A stretch of 64,000 nt of DNA from Apostichopus japonicus (Eukaryota > Echinodermata > Holothuroidea > Aspidochirotida > Stichopodidae), in the NCBI RefSeq assembly GCF_037975245.1, contig NC_092565.1, positions 15,591,499 to 15,655,498 of the forward strand. Direction: 5' to 3'. Each line of letters starts with the position of its first letter. Position 1 is the stretch's first letter. The notes under the pieces were generated by a model, which was not told the DNA's origin, did no database searches, and saw only the letters and a list, made by a program, of their open reading frames with translations. Of the stretch, positions 49,681 to 60,656 are shown piece by piece. The position numbers and the translations under genes are program-made.

Positions 49681-50164
49681 GTAGCCTAGCCTTTAACTTG
49701 TTAAATTGTCACCGTTGAGTGATTTCGATATTTCAGGAAACGTATCGTTGAATAGAGTACTCTCCATCCTCTTCGATATGAGGTTTAATATTCGGATATC
49801 CCACACGATAAATTCTAATGTAGACAAATTATGATTCACGTATAATTTATTTAATACATTAGAAAAATCATTTTGTTGTGGTATTATGTATTAATGGTAA
49901 CATACGTGAAACCTACAGGTTGCATTGACGACGTTCAACGTTGCTATGCATACTAAAGATACCACACTGTTTTGATTTTAGGTTGCAGACTGCAGAAGGA
50001 ATGCATTTTGGCATGCAAGTGTGTCAAAGGAATATAGAACGCCAGACACGCAAAAATGAAAACTTAACGAGCATGCGCTAAATATAACAAATGACATTTT
50101 CTACGAGTTCAAAGCGAGAAACGTATTCCAATGCAGAGGGAGGTGGTTTATAGAGCTATCACTA

Positions 50165-50400
50165 GCCTTTAAAGGGAGACATTAGGCACAATAATTAGAT
50201 GTGTTCCAGACTGTTCCAAATCACTGCTACCATGATATATCTCTTTAATCTGTACCAAATTTAACGTTTGGGAAGTAAACTTTTAAACATCTGTGGCTCG
50301 TTAACTAAAGTTGCTGGACTACATAGTCTAACACACATGACACATACCATTAAGCTAGTGCTCCAGATGCAACACAACACTCAATAGGTAAACATGAGTA
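50165..50400. repeat. Dispersed repeat, copy 2 (copy 1 at 28680-28885)
   Basis: Same order of phrases as the 28.7-kb copy, including TTTTAAACATCTGTGGCTCG, GCTGGACTACATAGTCTAAC and ATGCAACACAACACTCA. It begins near TTTAAAGGGAGACA, and the reverse complement of that phrase recurs near 55.76 kb, which may mark the element's terminus. Confidence 0.6.
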
Positions 50401-51258
50401 TTCCATTGCCTTAAATAGAATGCTTACATTACATCACAAATTGGTGTTGAAGGTCATTTCAAATGTGCTTGGTGAAATTGACATTTTGGGTTGATTAGGA
50501 GTTACAAAACAAAGGATTAACAATGACATTTATTCCTGCTATGGGGAGGCGACGTAATTATCAATCAATTAAGCCTCAGAGGAGCAATCCAGATATTTAA
50601 CATATTTAAAAATGTGTTGAAAGCCGTAATGGCTATAGAAACTTTACTAGAATGCCCATGTGCATGTCTATTTTTTTTTTCTTTGCCAGCCACAACAAGT
50701 TTACCGACTAACATATTAGGCACTGTGTGTGAATAAATGATATATGGTAATTATTTATATATAATGTATTTAAAATTCATTATATAGTAAAGAATTAATA
50801 TAAATAAATAAATACTAAATAATGCAAGCTGCCTAACTGATGATATAATGAATAATGAAATGTATTGTTTCTCTGCAATTTTGCTCAAACAACATTGGGA
50901 TACAAATTGTGGAAATGATGACTTTCTGAGCATCATTCATCAGTTTGTTTTATAATGTTTAATTTGTAAAATAGATTTAGTGATCAGTTTATCATTTTGC
51001 TGCAAATTTATCATTTCTGTCTTTTGAAAAATAAGCATTTTGTGTCATTTTGCAGCAAAAAAAATGGAATTCCTTGTTTAGTAGATTCAAGAATTCCTTA
51101 TTTATTTATGTCTACATATATAATTTTTCTTCTTCTTCTTCTTTTTTATTTATTAATTTTATTGCAAAATTTTTCATGTTATCTGAACTATCTGAACTAT
51201 TTATCATTTTGTTGAAAATTGCTACTTGGCAAAACGGTAACGTTTCTAAACGTCATAG

Positions 51259-51299
51259 CCACTGATCTGTACACTAGTGTACACAGTACAGATCAGTGG
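51259..51299. repeat. Perfect hairpin, 14-bp arms
   Basis: CCACTGATCTGTAC, a 13-nt loop, then GTACAGATCAGTGG. The loop itself contains ACTAGT, a smaller palindrome. Confidence 0.9.
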
Positions 51300-51962
51300 T
51301 CATAGCAGAGTGAAACACAGTGGTCCTGTTAGAACTTTGCATTTGGGTGTAGCGCCATCATTTTGAATTTCGTTGCTTTTGATTGGTTAATCGGGTAAAT
51401 AGAAAGCCAAATGTATCATTTGCGCTAAACTTGAACGTATATCTGCACTGTGCTACGTATACAATACAGTGTACTTTGTCGTGCGTGCACAGTCTAGTCA
51501 ATACGCTGCACAATACAAACTTACTATTTGACGGCGCGAATCCTGTTCTTCAAATTCTTCAAATGTGTTTATTTCTTGCTACCTAAACGTCCACGTTTGT
51601 GGACTTGTCACTTTCAGTCAGTATAGTGTAAGGTGTTTAAGAACTGCAACGAACTTCCACGTCATTAAGAGCCCTGGTAATTCTGATTTTTAGTTGCCTA
51701 TTCAAACTAGAGTAAGACCCAGGTTAGGCTAAGGCCACCTGGTCCAAACGTTAGGCATAGTCTATTTGGACTGTTTGTATGGTATTTAATAGAAACTGTA
51801 ATCGTATGGGTTACAACGTATTCCTAGGTTTTCACTGAGATACATACTAGTAATGCTAAAGTTACAATGTGGCTATGCCTTGTTTCATGAGTGAATCACA
51901 ACATTGAAATGATAGGCCTAGGCTATGTAAAACTTAGCCCAATGGAAAAAAAGAGTGGTAAA

Positions 51963-52300
51963 CTACTGACTAGTAGTAGCATGGTGGGCTCATAATTGAT
52001 GCACTTAAGGATTTGATCAACGATGTCTATCAAGGAAAAAATCCAAATCACCCATCTGTATGTGTTTTTCATATGTGTAGTTCCTCAGAAATGTTATGAT
52101 CTCAAAATATTTAAGGTTCTGTGCTTATGCACCACACAATTGAGCAGAATTTGACCACTAAATGTCTGCAGTGTCAAGTTCTTTCATACCCCTAAATTAA
52201 CACATTCGTCGATAAGCTAACTGTAGTGTAGGCCTTAGTATACATCCATTGACTTTAGATGCTGTTTGCTTTGCTCTGAGCCTCTAAGCTCAGACAGGGA
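51963..52300. repeat. Inverted duplication, right arm
   Basis: Reverse-complement partner of 49060-49393. The spacer between the arms is about 2.57 kb. Arm identity is uneven with small indels, so the duplication is not very recent. Confidence 0.88.
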
Positions 52301-52852
52301 CAAACTAAAACGAATGACAATTGACTTTGTACAGGGTTAATTATCATTCGCGAATGACAAGAAGAACGGTGGTGATTGGAGATAGAATGATTAACGGAGT
52401 GGTGTAAATGCGGACTAGGCCTATGCGGTTATTGGTTTTCTGCGCAAAAATGATTTGAGGAAAATCGCAGGGAAAGTTTTTGTGTGAGAATGCGCTTGAG
52501 TGCTGTGCTTTTGACATTTACCTCTGTAGATTTATATAGAAAGATAACTAAAGTAATTGTTAGGTGCTGGCTTATTGGTATGTTTGAAACTGATATATCC
52601 ACGATTACTTTGGGTGGAAAATGCTATGATATCGTACTATTAAAGTATAAAAATTGTAGTTCTCGAAAATTTTCTAGGAACGTTTGGCTGCAGTTCAAAA
52701 AATCCAATGAGATGAATCATCCGGCAACTTAATAGTTATATATTTTTAGTTTCTAACAATTAATATCAGAAAAATGACGTAAATTTACCTTATTTACAAT
52801 TTCGCTTTTTATAAGGTGCGTTTGTATCTTGTCCGTACTTTACTAGATCTGT

Positions 52853-52890
52853 AAGCCACGCACTTCGCGTCCACTCGGTTTGCGTGGCTT
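52853..52890. repeat. Perfect hairpin, 10-bp arms
   Basis: AAGCCACGCA and TGCGTGGCTT separated by 18 nt. It has high local GC for the region. Confidence 0.8.
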
Positions 52891-52991
52891 TAATATACCC
52901 ACGAAAGTCTGAACTTTCTTTCCTGCAAACTGTTTTCACGTTGTATTCCTGAAGATTCTTCGTGATTGTGGAACTGGTGTTTCTTTGCTAG

Positions 52992-53266
52992 AGTATTGCA
53001 AAGTTCGGACACCCGGCCCACAATGTGGCGCTGGTGATAAAATTGGTGGCGCAGTTGCTCTTTCAGTAATTATAACAGACTTCACAAATCTCAGTCATTT
53101 TATTGACAAATATGTAAGTACTTACTTGCACATAGGTCATTTTGGAGAGAAAATAACTAGCTTTTTAATTTTTTGTGAAATTGGCTGTTGCTATAGGTTG
53201 TCATGGTGAAATCGTGTATTTCTTAGGGGTGTCCGAACTTTGCAGTGTTCCGAACTTCGCAATACT
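52992..53266. mobile_element. MITE with AGTATTGCRAAGTTCGGA termini
   Basis: 275 bp beginning AGTATTGCAAAGTTCGGA and ending TCCGAACTTCGCAATACT: 18-nt inverted repeats with one mismatch. The motif GTGTCCGAACTTTGCAGT is repeated just inside the right end, so the right terminus carries two copies. No clear target-site duplication and no coding capacity. It lies about 450 bp upstream of the securin start codon. Confidence 0.8.
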
Positions 53267-53719
53267 GACTATACTAGCTGTCAGTCACTCCTATTCCTAA
53301 GTACAAATAATTGACTAGTGTAACTTAAATATCTTGGCACCTTTTTGATATTACATTGTCGATTGACTTGTTATCAGCTGCTAGTTGTTTGCCTGTCAGT
53401 GTCAGTTGATCTTTGGAGCATAGAACAGGAGATCTCTGTGGTTCGCAGGCAATTCAGTTTGTTTCATACTTTCATCGTGGAGTTAAATATCTTGCTAATA
53501 AAAAGGTAGCATTCTAGACAGAAATTGAAATACAATCAGTCTGATTGCAAATAAGTATCAATAACTTATGTGAGCCTTGTTTTATACCTAACACAAACTT
53601 AATTTATACTTACTGAACACAACTTGCTCAATGAATCTGAAGCCAGACATTGCTGGAGTGAGTTTCTGCTTTCATTCCATTATCTTGCTTTTCATAATTT
53701 TCAGCTGATTTCTGGGAGA

Positions 53720-53819
53720 ATGGCGTCGTTGGTACAACCGTACATTGATAAGGAGAATGCCCCAGCCACAGGAGCAGCTGCAAGAAAAGGGAGGCTCCAA
53801 TCTATGGGAGCAAGACCAA
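53720..53819 (+). CDS. PTTG1: Securin coding exon 1 (KEN box)
   Basis: 100 nt from the ATG to a GTAAGG donor, phase 1 exit. It encodes MASLVQPYIDKENAP and a short basic linker. The KEN tripeptide is the APC/C-Cdh1 degron. The upstream open frame that continues 5' of this ATG is separated from it by the likely acceptor at 53704 and is not taken as coding. Confidence 0.9.
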
Positions 53820-56452
53820 GTAAGGACTCCATAAATTTCACATGTAGAAAATCTGCTCAGCTACAGTGGTCTGGATATACTGTGTTTAACTGGGCAGCAA
53901 TTACAGACATTAACATACTGTTTAGGGTAATGTTGCAAGAAATTGTCTAGAAGATTGGCCCAAGTGCAAAATAAATGAAGTGAATGTTGTTGTTACGTTA
54001 GACCGATTATGTAGGTTATGCTCTATACTCTATTAGTACTTTGAGTTGGCAGATTGCAGTATGAAGCAGTAGTTGTGCATTTCAATGGTTAGCTCTTTCT
54101 TTCTGTAGTCTTTGATTAAGTCTAAGCAGCTTCAGTTGCCAATAAAATATAATCAAGCTGACCTCATTCCCCCAATTTCATGTTATTCTTTACCAGCGAT
54201 CGGTAAGACATTTGGTAGCGAGAATGCCTTAAAACCACAGACACCCAGGCAAGTCCTCGGTAATATCAGCAACGATCGAAGCACCATCAGAAATGTATCA
54301 CAAGGAAATCCTCAGATGAGAAAACCTGATCCTCTGCAGTCAATAAAGAAAGCAAACTTGATGAAACAGCCTGTAGGATTGAGCAACAGAAAGTCAGCCA
54401 TGTCCAACACCCCAGCACAGGTGAGTTAAACATGTATGGAACCTTGAAGAGTAACCAAAGACTGAGTGACGTCACCAGTACTACACACAAATACGCAAGT
54501 CCAACAGACTCCTGGTCAACCTCATGTAACAGTCTGATTGCCATTCCGAGCATTCCCCGCTATTTTGTAACTTTTCATCATATATTTTAGACCATCAGAA
54601 GATTCCCCAAAATCTTAGCAGTTTTCCGGGTGCGAAGATTTTGAGGCAAATCCGATGACGTAGGGTAGTATTTGTAAGGTAGTAATAATGTATGTAGGAT
54701 GTATTTAACTGATTTTGTTCTTAATTATGATATTTGGATCTGATCACTGTCATGTCACTTGTTTCATGACATTTGTCTGTCTTTGCTCCCCTGTGGCGAG
54801 GGGCAAGATGAATGAGAACTCTAACAACGTGTAATGTTTTAACAAACATCCTACACATTTACAGATGTATTGTACAATTTTTAATGGGATATTTAGTTTT
54901 CTTTAACCAAATGGGGCTGCATTTATCCATATTTGTATAGCCTTTAGTGAAAAATATTTTTTGCTAAAATGAAGCAATGAATTTACTTTATAGTTATCGT
55001 ATTCTTCCCTTAGCCTCCATTACAGAAGAAGAAAGTAACCAAAATTGCTCCCCCAGTCTTCAAATTACCAACATTAAATTTTGGTGATAACTTGCCTCCA
55101 ATTGAACAGATGAATGTGTTTGAAGACAAAGGTAAGTCACCGAAGCATCACTTGATGACCGACATCATCTTATATCTTTATGTAGCTGATTGTCGTTGCA
55201 CAACATAACATTATATGATGCAACACAACATGGCCTTACAAAATATAACAGTTCAAACATAATAACGCATACCATGATAGATAACAAACCTAAATAATTT
55301 AAAGTTTAATGATTAAGTGCAATTTATGTTTCAAGTGTGTGATAAACATATATGTTCCCCTTGGGTCAGTCGAATACTTTACATGAAGATAATTTAAGAA
55401 TATAAATACCCCTGCTGGATTGAAAATATCAGGCCCTATATATACCCTTAACATTAACAATACCTACCAGACTGACTTGTAGGGAGTCCCTACTTGTACT
55501 CTTACTTCTATCATGGATGCCTGTACTTGGATTGGTACTTGTACTCAGGCGTTTAAAATGTAGTATGGATGCAAAGTAGAGTATTTATTAGGAGGGCATT
55601 ATTACCACAAAGCAGGGCAGGCTAGTAGCCATCTGATTGCATCAGTGTGGGCAAGGAAGTTACTTCTCAAAGCTGTACTTTAGTTTATGACTATATTAAT
55701 TTTCAGTATTCCTAGTGAGAATTTAGTACTAATTTAAACCACGGTACATTTTTAGGTACCTTGTCTCCCTTTAAAGACTGAGTATGATATGATATAGCTG
55801 TAAGAGATTTATTACAATGCACAGCTTTACATACTTTTAGAAAGCAAGAAATACAAAGGTCTCCTGCTTTGGGTCTACTATATAAGGTTCAATTGTCTCA
55901 ACTCTCAAGTACTTACCATTCGATCTTGAAGAAATATGTTTCATGTTATGTTTTCTTTAACATTTTAGATTTCTGCGATGGCTTACCATTAGAACACTGC
56001 CTCAGCTCTCATATAGGAAAGTTTATACCGATGAGACCATCTACCAAAGTAAGAAGGATACCTAGTCCACCCCCATTTGATGCCTCCAGTCTTACCATTG
56101 AGAGTACAGTCAGACCCCTGTTTGAAGGTACAGTTATTCAGTTCTTTTCAAGTTTTGCTCGTTTCATAGGATATTAACCTATAAGAGGAATCAAGCTGCT
56201 ATAAATAATAGCTGTCTGGGGTAGACTGAATTTTATCTCATCAGAATGGGGTTCTTTTTTTATCTGAAAATGGAAATGGAGATTAAATTTTATAAAAAAT
56301 TCATTATTTCTAATCATTTGTTTCTGTCTTTTGCAGATGAGAAGCTACAAGTCCCAATGACAGAATTTGAAGGCTGCTTACAATTACCACCTGTAGAGAC
56401 TTTAGACTTCCTAGATATTAACAACATTAAATTATACCATGATCAGGACTAA
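53720..56452 (+). CDS. PTTG1: Securin (PTTG1 orthologue), five coding exons (whole gene span)
   Basis: Exons 53720-53819, 54197-54420, 55014-55131, 55969-56127 and 56337-56452 join with phases 1, 0, 1, 1 into 238 residues (human securin 202). Securin is the anaphase inhibitor that binds and blocks separase until the APC/C ubiquitinates it. Visible evidence: an N-terminal YIDKENAP like the vertebrate YVDKENG, with KEN box at residues 11-13; GKTFG at 36-40; a full D-box RQVLGNISN at 51-59, in the same position as vertebrate RKALGTVN; a basic middle region; DNLPPIEQMNVF (133-144) followed by FCDGLPLEH, parallel to the vertebrate separase-blocking D-x-x-P-x-I-E segment and its F-D-L-P-E-E-H; and a C-terminal SPPP. 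The start ATG is preceded by an acceptor-like TTTTCAG (53704), so a 5' UTR intron is likely. The introns contain no recognised gene. Confidence 0.93.
54197..54420 (+). CDS. PTTG1: Securin coding exon 2 (GKTFG and destruction box)
   Basis: 224 nt between acceptor TTATTCTTTACCAG and donor GTGAGT. Two bases complete a Thr codon, then 74 codons, phase 0 exit. Contains GKTFG and the R-x-x-L-x-x-x-x-N destruction box RQVLGNISN, then a Lys/Gln/Ser-rich disordered stretch. Confidence 0.92.
55014..55131 (+). CDS. PTTG1: Securin coding exon 3 (separase pseudosubstrate segment)
   Basis: 118 nt between acceptor TATTCTTCCCTTAG and donor GTAAGT; phase 0 in, phase 1 out. It encodes KKKVTKIAPPVFKLPTL and DNLPPIEQMNVFEDK. 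The D-x-x-P-P-I-E arrangement resembles a separase site (E/D-x-x-R) in which Pro stands at the Arg position, as in vertebrate securin. Confidence 0.9.
55969..56127 (+). CDS. PTTG1: Securin coding exon 4
   Basis: 159 nt between acceptor TTAACATTTTAG and donor GTACAG; phase 1 in and out (G+AT = Asp). It encodes FCDGLPLEHCLSSHIGKFIP, parallel to the vertebrate F-D-L-P-E-E-H-x-x-x-x-x-P-L-x-x-x-P segment, then RRIPSPPPFDASSLTIE, resembling the vertebrate K-M-P-S-P-P-W region. Confidence 0.9.
56337..56452 (+). CDS. PTTG1: Securin coding exon 5 (C terminus)
   Basis: 116 nt after the acceptor TTCTGTCTTTTGCAG; G+AT gives Asp, then EKLQVPMTEFEGCLQLPPVE and TLDFLDINNIKLYHDQD to TAA. Acidic and hydrophobic, like the C-terminal TLD-x-E-LPPV end of vertebrate securin. 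Confidence 0.9.
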
Positions 56453-56572
56453 CCAAATGAAATGGACTCCATCAATGAGTGATAGTTGACTTCCGGCTTT
56501 GGAGGAGAAAAATTATGAAACCAATTGGGTCATTGGAGATGGAAGGATTCTGGTCTATAAGCAGGATTAGAC

Positions 56573-56578
56573 ATTAAA
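56573..56578 (+). terminator. PTTG1: Candidate poly(A) signal of securin (proximal)
   Basis: ATTAAA about 120 nt after the stop. A canonical AATAAA also lies at 57095-57100; which is used cannot be told from sequence alone. Confidence 0.3.
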
Positions 56579-57094
56579 CAATATCGTAAATGAGGCTAAG
56601 AGTATTAGGAATGTTCTTGAATGATGAAACCAATTGGGTCATTTCACTTTATTTCACTTGTATCACAGTCACTTCCAAGTGTCGGTATTAGTATCTTTCA
56701 GGTTTCACTTTTCTGGGTATTATCAAGCAGATCACTTCATGCTAGTCTCTGAACTTTAGATAAATGAGCTATGAAATTAACATTGACCATGTTAAGAATG
56801 TGCTTTGTAGTGAAATGAAATAGTGACCAGCATTTGCAGAAGAAAATGTAAAGCTCGCAGACTAAACGCAAGGTCTCAATCCTCTATCTTAATGCAATGA
56901 CCAGGTCAATTTTGTAACGGTCTTCACATCATCTGGCACGACCAAATTTCTGCTCTGACGACCAAAATCAGCTTTGGTGGTCATCCGGGAAAAGACTAGT
57001 TTCATATCAAATTCTGATCGCATTGTAACTGAACTACCTCCAAACAGGTAAAATTACAAATGGGTATTGCCCTGACGCACCTTGGACATGCCAA

Positions 57095-57100
57095 AATAAA
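57095..57100 (+). terminator. PTTG1: Candidate poly(A) signal of securin (distal)
   Basis: Canonical AATAAA 643 nt after the stop codon. Confidence 0.3.
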
Positions 57101-58429
57101 AACAGAGAAAAGTTGTCTGCCCATAGACCAACCAAAGTGGAGTTTTACCGGCCCAGCTGGTGTTCTATTTGCAAAACCTACACATCTCTCCTAGTCAATG
57201 TTATTTTTGCTACATATTTTTCAAACAACCAAATTTGCTGTTCAGACAACAAGAATGTAATACCAGGTTCTCTGAGGGACAACCGTAATCAAAAAAATAT
57301 CTGTTAAAATGTGCCCTGAAGAGCATTAAGGTGATTCTCAGATGAATGTTAGTTGGAGAGAGGGAAATATACTGTTACCATATAAGAGGGGAATACTGTA
57401 ATTGTGTCAAAGAGTGAAATGAAAGAATTTTTTTATTTTTCCAAAGAGTAATAAGGGAGGCATGAATGGATTTCAGTCAAATGTAGAATTGACACATGCC
57501 GAAACATTTTGTAATTGTGAGAGCTGAGAAAAGTTTGTAGTTTTGTAGCTTAAAACAATCATATAAAAAGATTATTAATTACTGTTTTTCTTCTTTCTTT
57601 TCTTGGCTTTAAATCTTTTCTTTGGTTGTCTTGTAAATATTTACCTTTTGCTATACATGTATGCTTGGTTATTGTAAATATATTTTATTCAATTGAAACT
57701 TCACTGCTGTCCATGTCTGTATTGCTTTTATCTTCACATTCGGATAAATATTTTGTATATTTTAGTCTACAGCGATACCTTTCAGAGAAATTCTGACAAG
57801 AAAGAGCTTGCCCAGCCTCAATTTGGCAGGATATCATGGCTCCCTTGTTCTGGACAAGTGTCATCCACTAATGAATCTTTCTGGAAATTTGTCATTCAGT
57901 TCTGTAAGTTGTCAAGAAAAATGTGGTCCATGGATACAAAGGTTCCAGATTATTAGAGTTAGATGTCAAACCTAACCTGGTTGAGTTGATTTTGTTCATT
58001 TTTTGATGATATTCGCAAACCCCACACTTCATGTTGTAAAGCTCTGCTGTATAGACCCCAACTATAGCACACTATCATGGAAAAGTTTCTTGAAATGACA
58101 TATTATCGACCTGCCTTGGACGTAAAATGACCTCTTTTTACCAATTAGTCTGCAACGCTTTCCAATATTTTTTCTTGTATGAGGGTCTTTGTGTGTACGC
58201 TGTATGATTAACTACACTGTAGACATAAACATATTTCCACCCAGTGGTAACACAAAGAGCCTAATGGTGTTAAGAAGCTTTGCGGGCTAATTGTGGAGCC
58301 TCAGATCGATTTACGACAGTGGCAGGTCAATTATGTAATTACAAAAATTTCCTAGCTATAGAGTGCTATAATTGGAGCCAATAAAGCAGATCTTTATTGA
58401 GAATCCTTGCTGTTTGAAATGACCATCTG

Positions 58430-58728
58430 GGAGCGATGTGGTCAAGTGGTTAAGGCAGTGGACTTGTGATCTAAGGATTGCAGGTTCGAGTCCTGGCCAG
58501 ATCATTGTGTTGTGTCCTTGGGCAAGGCACTTATCTCCATTGCCTCTCTTCACCCAGGTGTATAAATGGGGACCTGTGACATAAAACTGTCAGCTGGGAT
58601 CTGTTTAGCTGCTGTCATGTGGAGGGATTGTCTCTATGTTTGACAGGTTATCGTTGACCGGGGTAATATTATAATGCGCTTCGAGCCTTTGGGAAAGGGG
58701 CTATATAAAAATATGAAATTATTATTAT
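58430..58728 (+). mobile_element. tRNA-derived SINE
   Basis: The head (58430-58503) keeps a pol III A box (TGGTCAAGTGG, 58439-58449) and a consensus B box (GGTTCGAGTCC, 58483-58493), with a Ser/Leu-tRNA-like GGTTAAGGC between them. The body contains TGTCCTTGGGCAAGGCACTT and CCCAGGTGTATAAATGGG, a central region I recognise from SINEs of several marine animals. The tail is GCTATATAAAA followed by ATTATTATT. The cloverleaf is degenerate and fused to a tail, so it is a SINE and not a functional tRNA gene. Confidence 0.85.
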
Positions 58729-60315
58729 CTCTGTCCACTGTAGTTTTGTATTTCCAATTAATGTTTGCAATGACATGCAGAGACAGACAATTAAACTGAA
58801 TTTTGATTGCAAATTTTATTTTCAACATTCTTTTCAATTTTTTTTATAGAAAGACAAGAAAATATTTGATTAAACATGATCACAAGACATTGAACAAAAA
58901 TATGAAACAAGTCAACAGAATATTGATACAAATCTCTAAAATGTCAGAATGTCATCCATTAAGCTGAAGCTGATATTTTGTTTCCACTTTTGAAATTCTT
59001 AAATTATATGCTACTATTCATTTAATTGTAAAGATTTTAAGATAACGAACCTTTCTGTACCCAGGTTGATACATAAGCTGTATTAACTTGGTTATATTTG
59101 CAGAATATTTTACCCCCCAAAAAAGCTAGTATTTCAGGATGGCACTGACATCTCAAATGTGTCATTAAAGGTTGCCAATGAAATCTTCAGCAGAAAGAAT
59201 ATTAACCTTGAATTATGTGAGCAGATTCTCTGGAAGGAAAAAGTGAAATTAACTATCAAAGTCTAGTTACTATCAACTGCTACAAACGAATACAACTTAT
59301 ACATTTCATATGGAACTTAAATGCTCAATGGTATTTAGAGATGATGCTTTGAATAATAAATTCATTTCTCAAGCCTTTCTAGTTGGGGGAGGTATATTGC
59401 TCATTTAAAATATACATCTGCTGGTTGAGTTTATAATAATTCTACATACAACAGACTGCGATCTGTATCATTTACATTTTTTTAAGTACTCCAGCCAATG
59501 AGACAGCAGCCAGAAGAGGGCGTTTTTGCATAGATCTAATAATAATAATCAAATTTAACCCTCTTCATTGTCTCAAAACATCAACCAATTGAAAGCTTGT
59601 TAAAACCAGGGAGACTCACTGATATCCTTTGATCAGAATTGGAGTGATTTCTGTCAAACGTCAACAGTTGACAGATATTTTGATACATTGGAGTAAGGCT
59701 CATTTCCATAATTCGTTTGGGATGTACCATTATAAACACCATCTTGGAAAGTTTTTGAGCCTCTTCTCTCTACCTCATGCCTGCTCTTACATATCTAAAA
59801 TGTGGTTATGAATAAAGAAAACACATCAAATGCATATCTGCTTTTATCAAATTGAAGGCTTCTTTTTTGATGACTGTTGTTGTCAATGAGAACACTATAA
59901 AATGATCTTAGAAAATATTAAAAAATGGAAAACATTTATTATTGCTGCCTGGTAAACAACTGGAAGATAATTAAATTTGATTCCTTACAAAATATTAAGA
60001 CAATTTTTGACACAGTCATAAAGCGAAGAATAGCTTAGTAAAAGAGACTTAATGTTTATGAAAGCTGTATTCCTTTTCAAATACGAATCAAGGCTTAACT
60101 TGATTCATTAAAACTAAAAACCGTGATGTAATTTGATGTAAGTGCCCATTTTTACTGACTTGTGGAGATGTGAAATATTCACATCATAAAATGAGATGTA
60201 TTCTGAGTCTGTTGTGATTAGTTACTCAAAAGAATACAAAATATACCTTAATTCTGGAAACTTCTCGTTGTGCTGAATTATTTAGTTAATGGATTGTCCA
60301 TCCAATTACAATTCA

Positions 60316-60491
60316 GTTCATGATGGTACTTTCTCAGAAAAGTCGCCCAAGAGGGAGCCTGGGTACAAAACCAAACAACATGGTCCATGCTAAACCCAGT
60401 CCCCTTACACTGAGAGTGCCACTGTGAGTTCATGATGGTACTGTCTCAGAAAAGTCACCCAAGATGGAGCCTGGATACAAAAACCAAACGA
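60316..60491. repeat. Direct repeat of about 62 bp, 112 bp apart
   Basis: GTTCATGATGGTACT...CTCAGAAAAGTC(G/A)CCCAAGA...GGAGCCTGG(G/A)TACAAAA starts at 60316 and again at 60428, about 90% identical. Confidence 0.85.
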
Positions 60492-60650
60492 CTTTGCTGA
60501 TCCACTCTCTCAACCACTGCGACATTATCAAGACTGTGATCACGTCAAACGTAAAAGAGACTGACAGCAAATTCTTCTTTAGATCAGAGCTATTTATTCT
60601 TGGCTGCCAGTGACTGGAGTTAAGTTATCCCAGATTAACACTAGGTCCTA

Positions 60651-60656
60651 TTTATT
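60651..60656 (-). terminator. Candidate poly(A) signal of the tyrosine-motif gene
   Basis: AATAAA on the minus strand about 280 nt after the stop codon at 60935. Confidence 0.35.

Larger units (their letters stand above)
49681..53704. other. Divergent intergenic region between CCDC142 and securin
   Basis: Holds the presumed promoters of both genes. Visible structure: a dispersed repeat (50165-50400), an AT-rich stretch (about 50725-50830), a 14-bp perfect hairpin (51259-51299), the right arm of the inverted duplication (51963-52300), a 10-bp hairpin (52853-52890) and a MITE (52992-53266). I could not identify a TATA box or CDE/CHR-type element with confidence. Confidence 0.45.
57101..60650. 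other. Intergenic region between securin and the tyrosine-motif gene
   Basis: The flanking genes converge. It contains a tRNA-derived SINE (58430-58728) and a 112-bp-spaced direct repeat (60316-60491). No supported exon; the frames at 57113, 57693 and 59629 lack similarity or splice context. Confidence 0.5.

Noticed and set aside
57693-57956. 87-codon plus-strand frame after securin, with an acceptor-like TATTTTAG inside
   Set aside because: No downstream donor or domain; securin already ends with a complete C terminus.
58430-58503. Functional tRNA gene
   Set aside because: The A and B boxes are good but the anticodon and acceptor stems are imperfect and the unit continues into a SINE body and tail.
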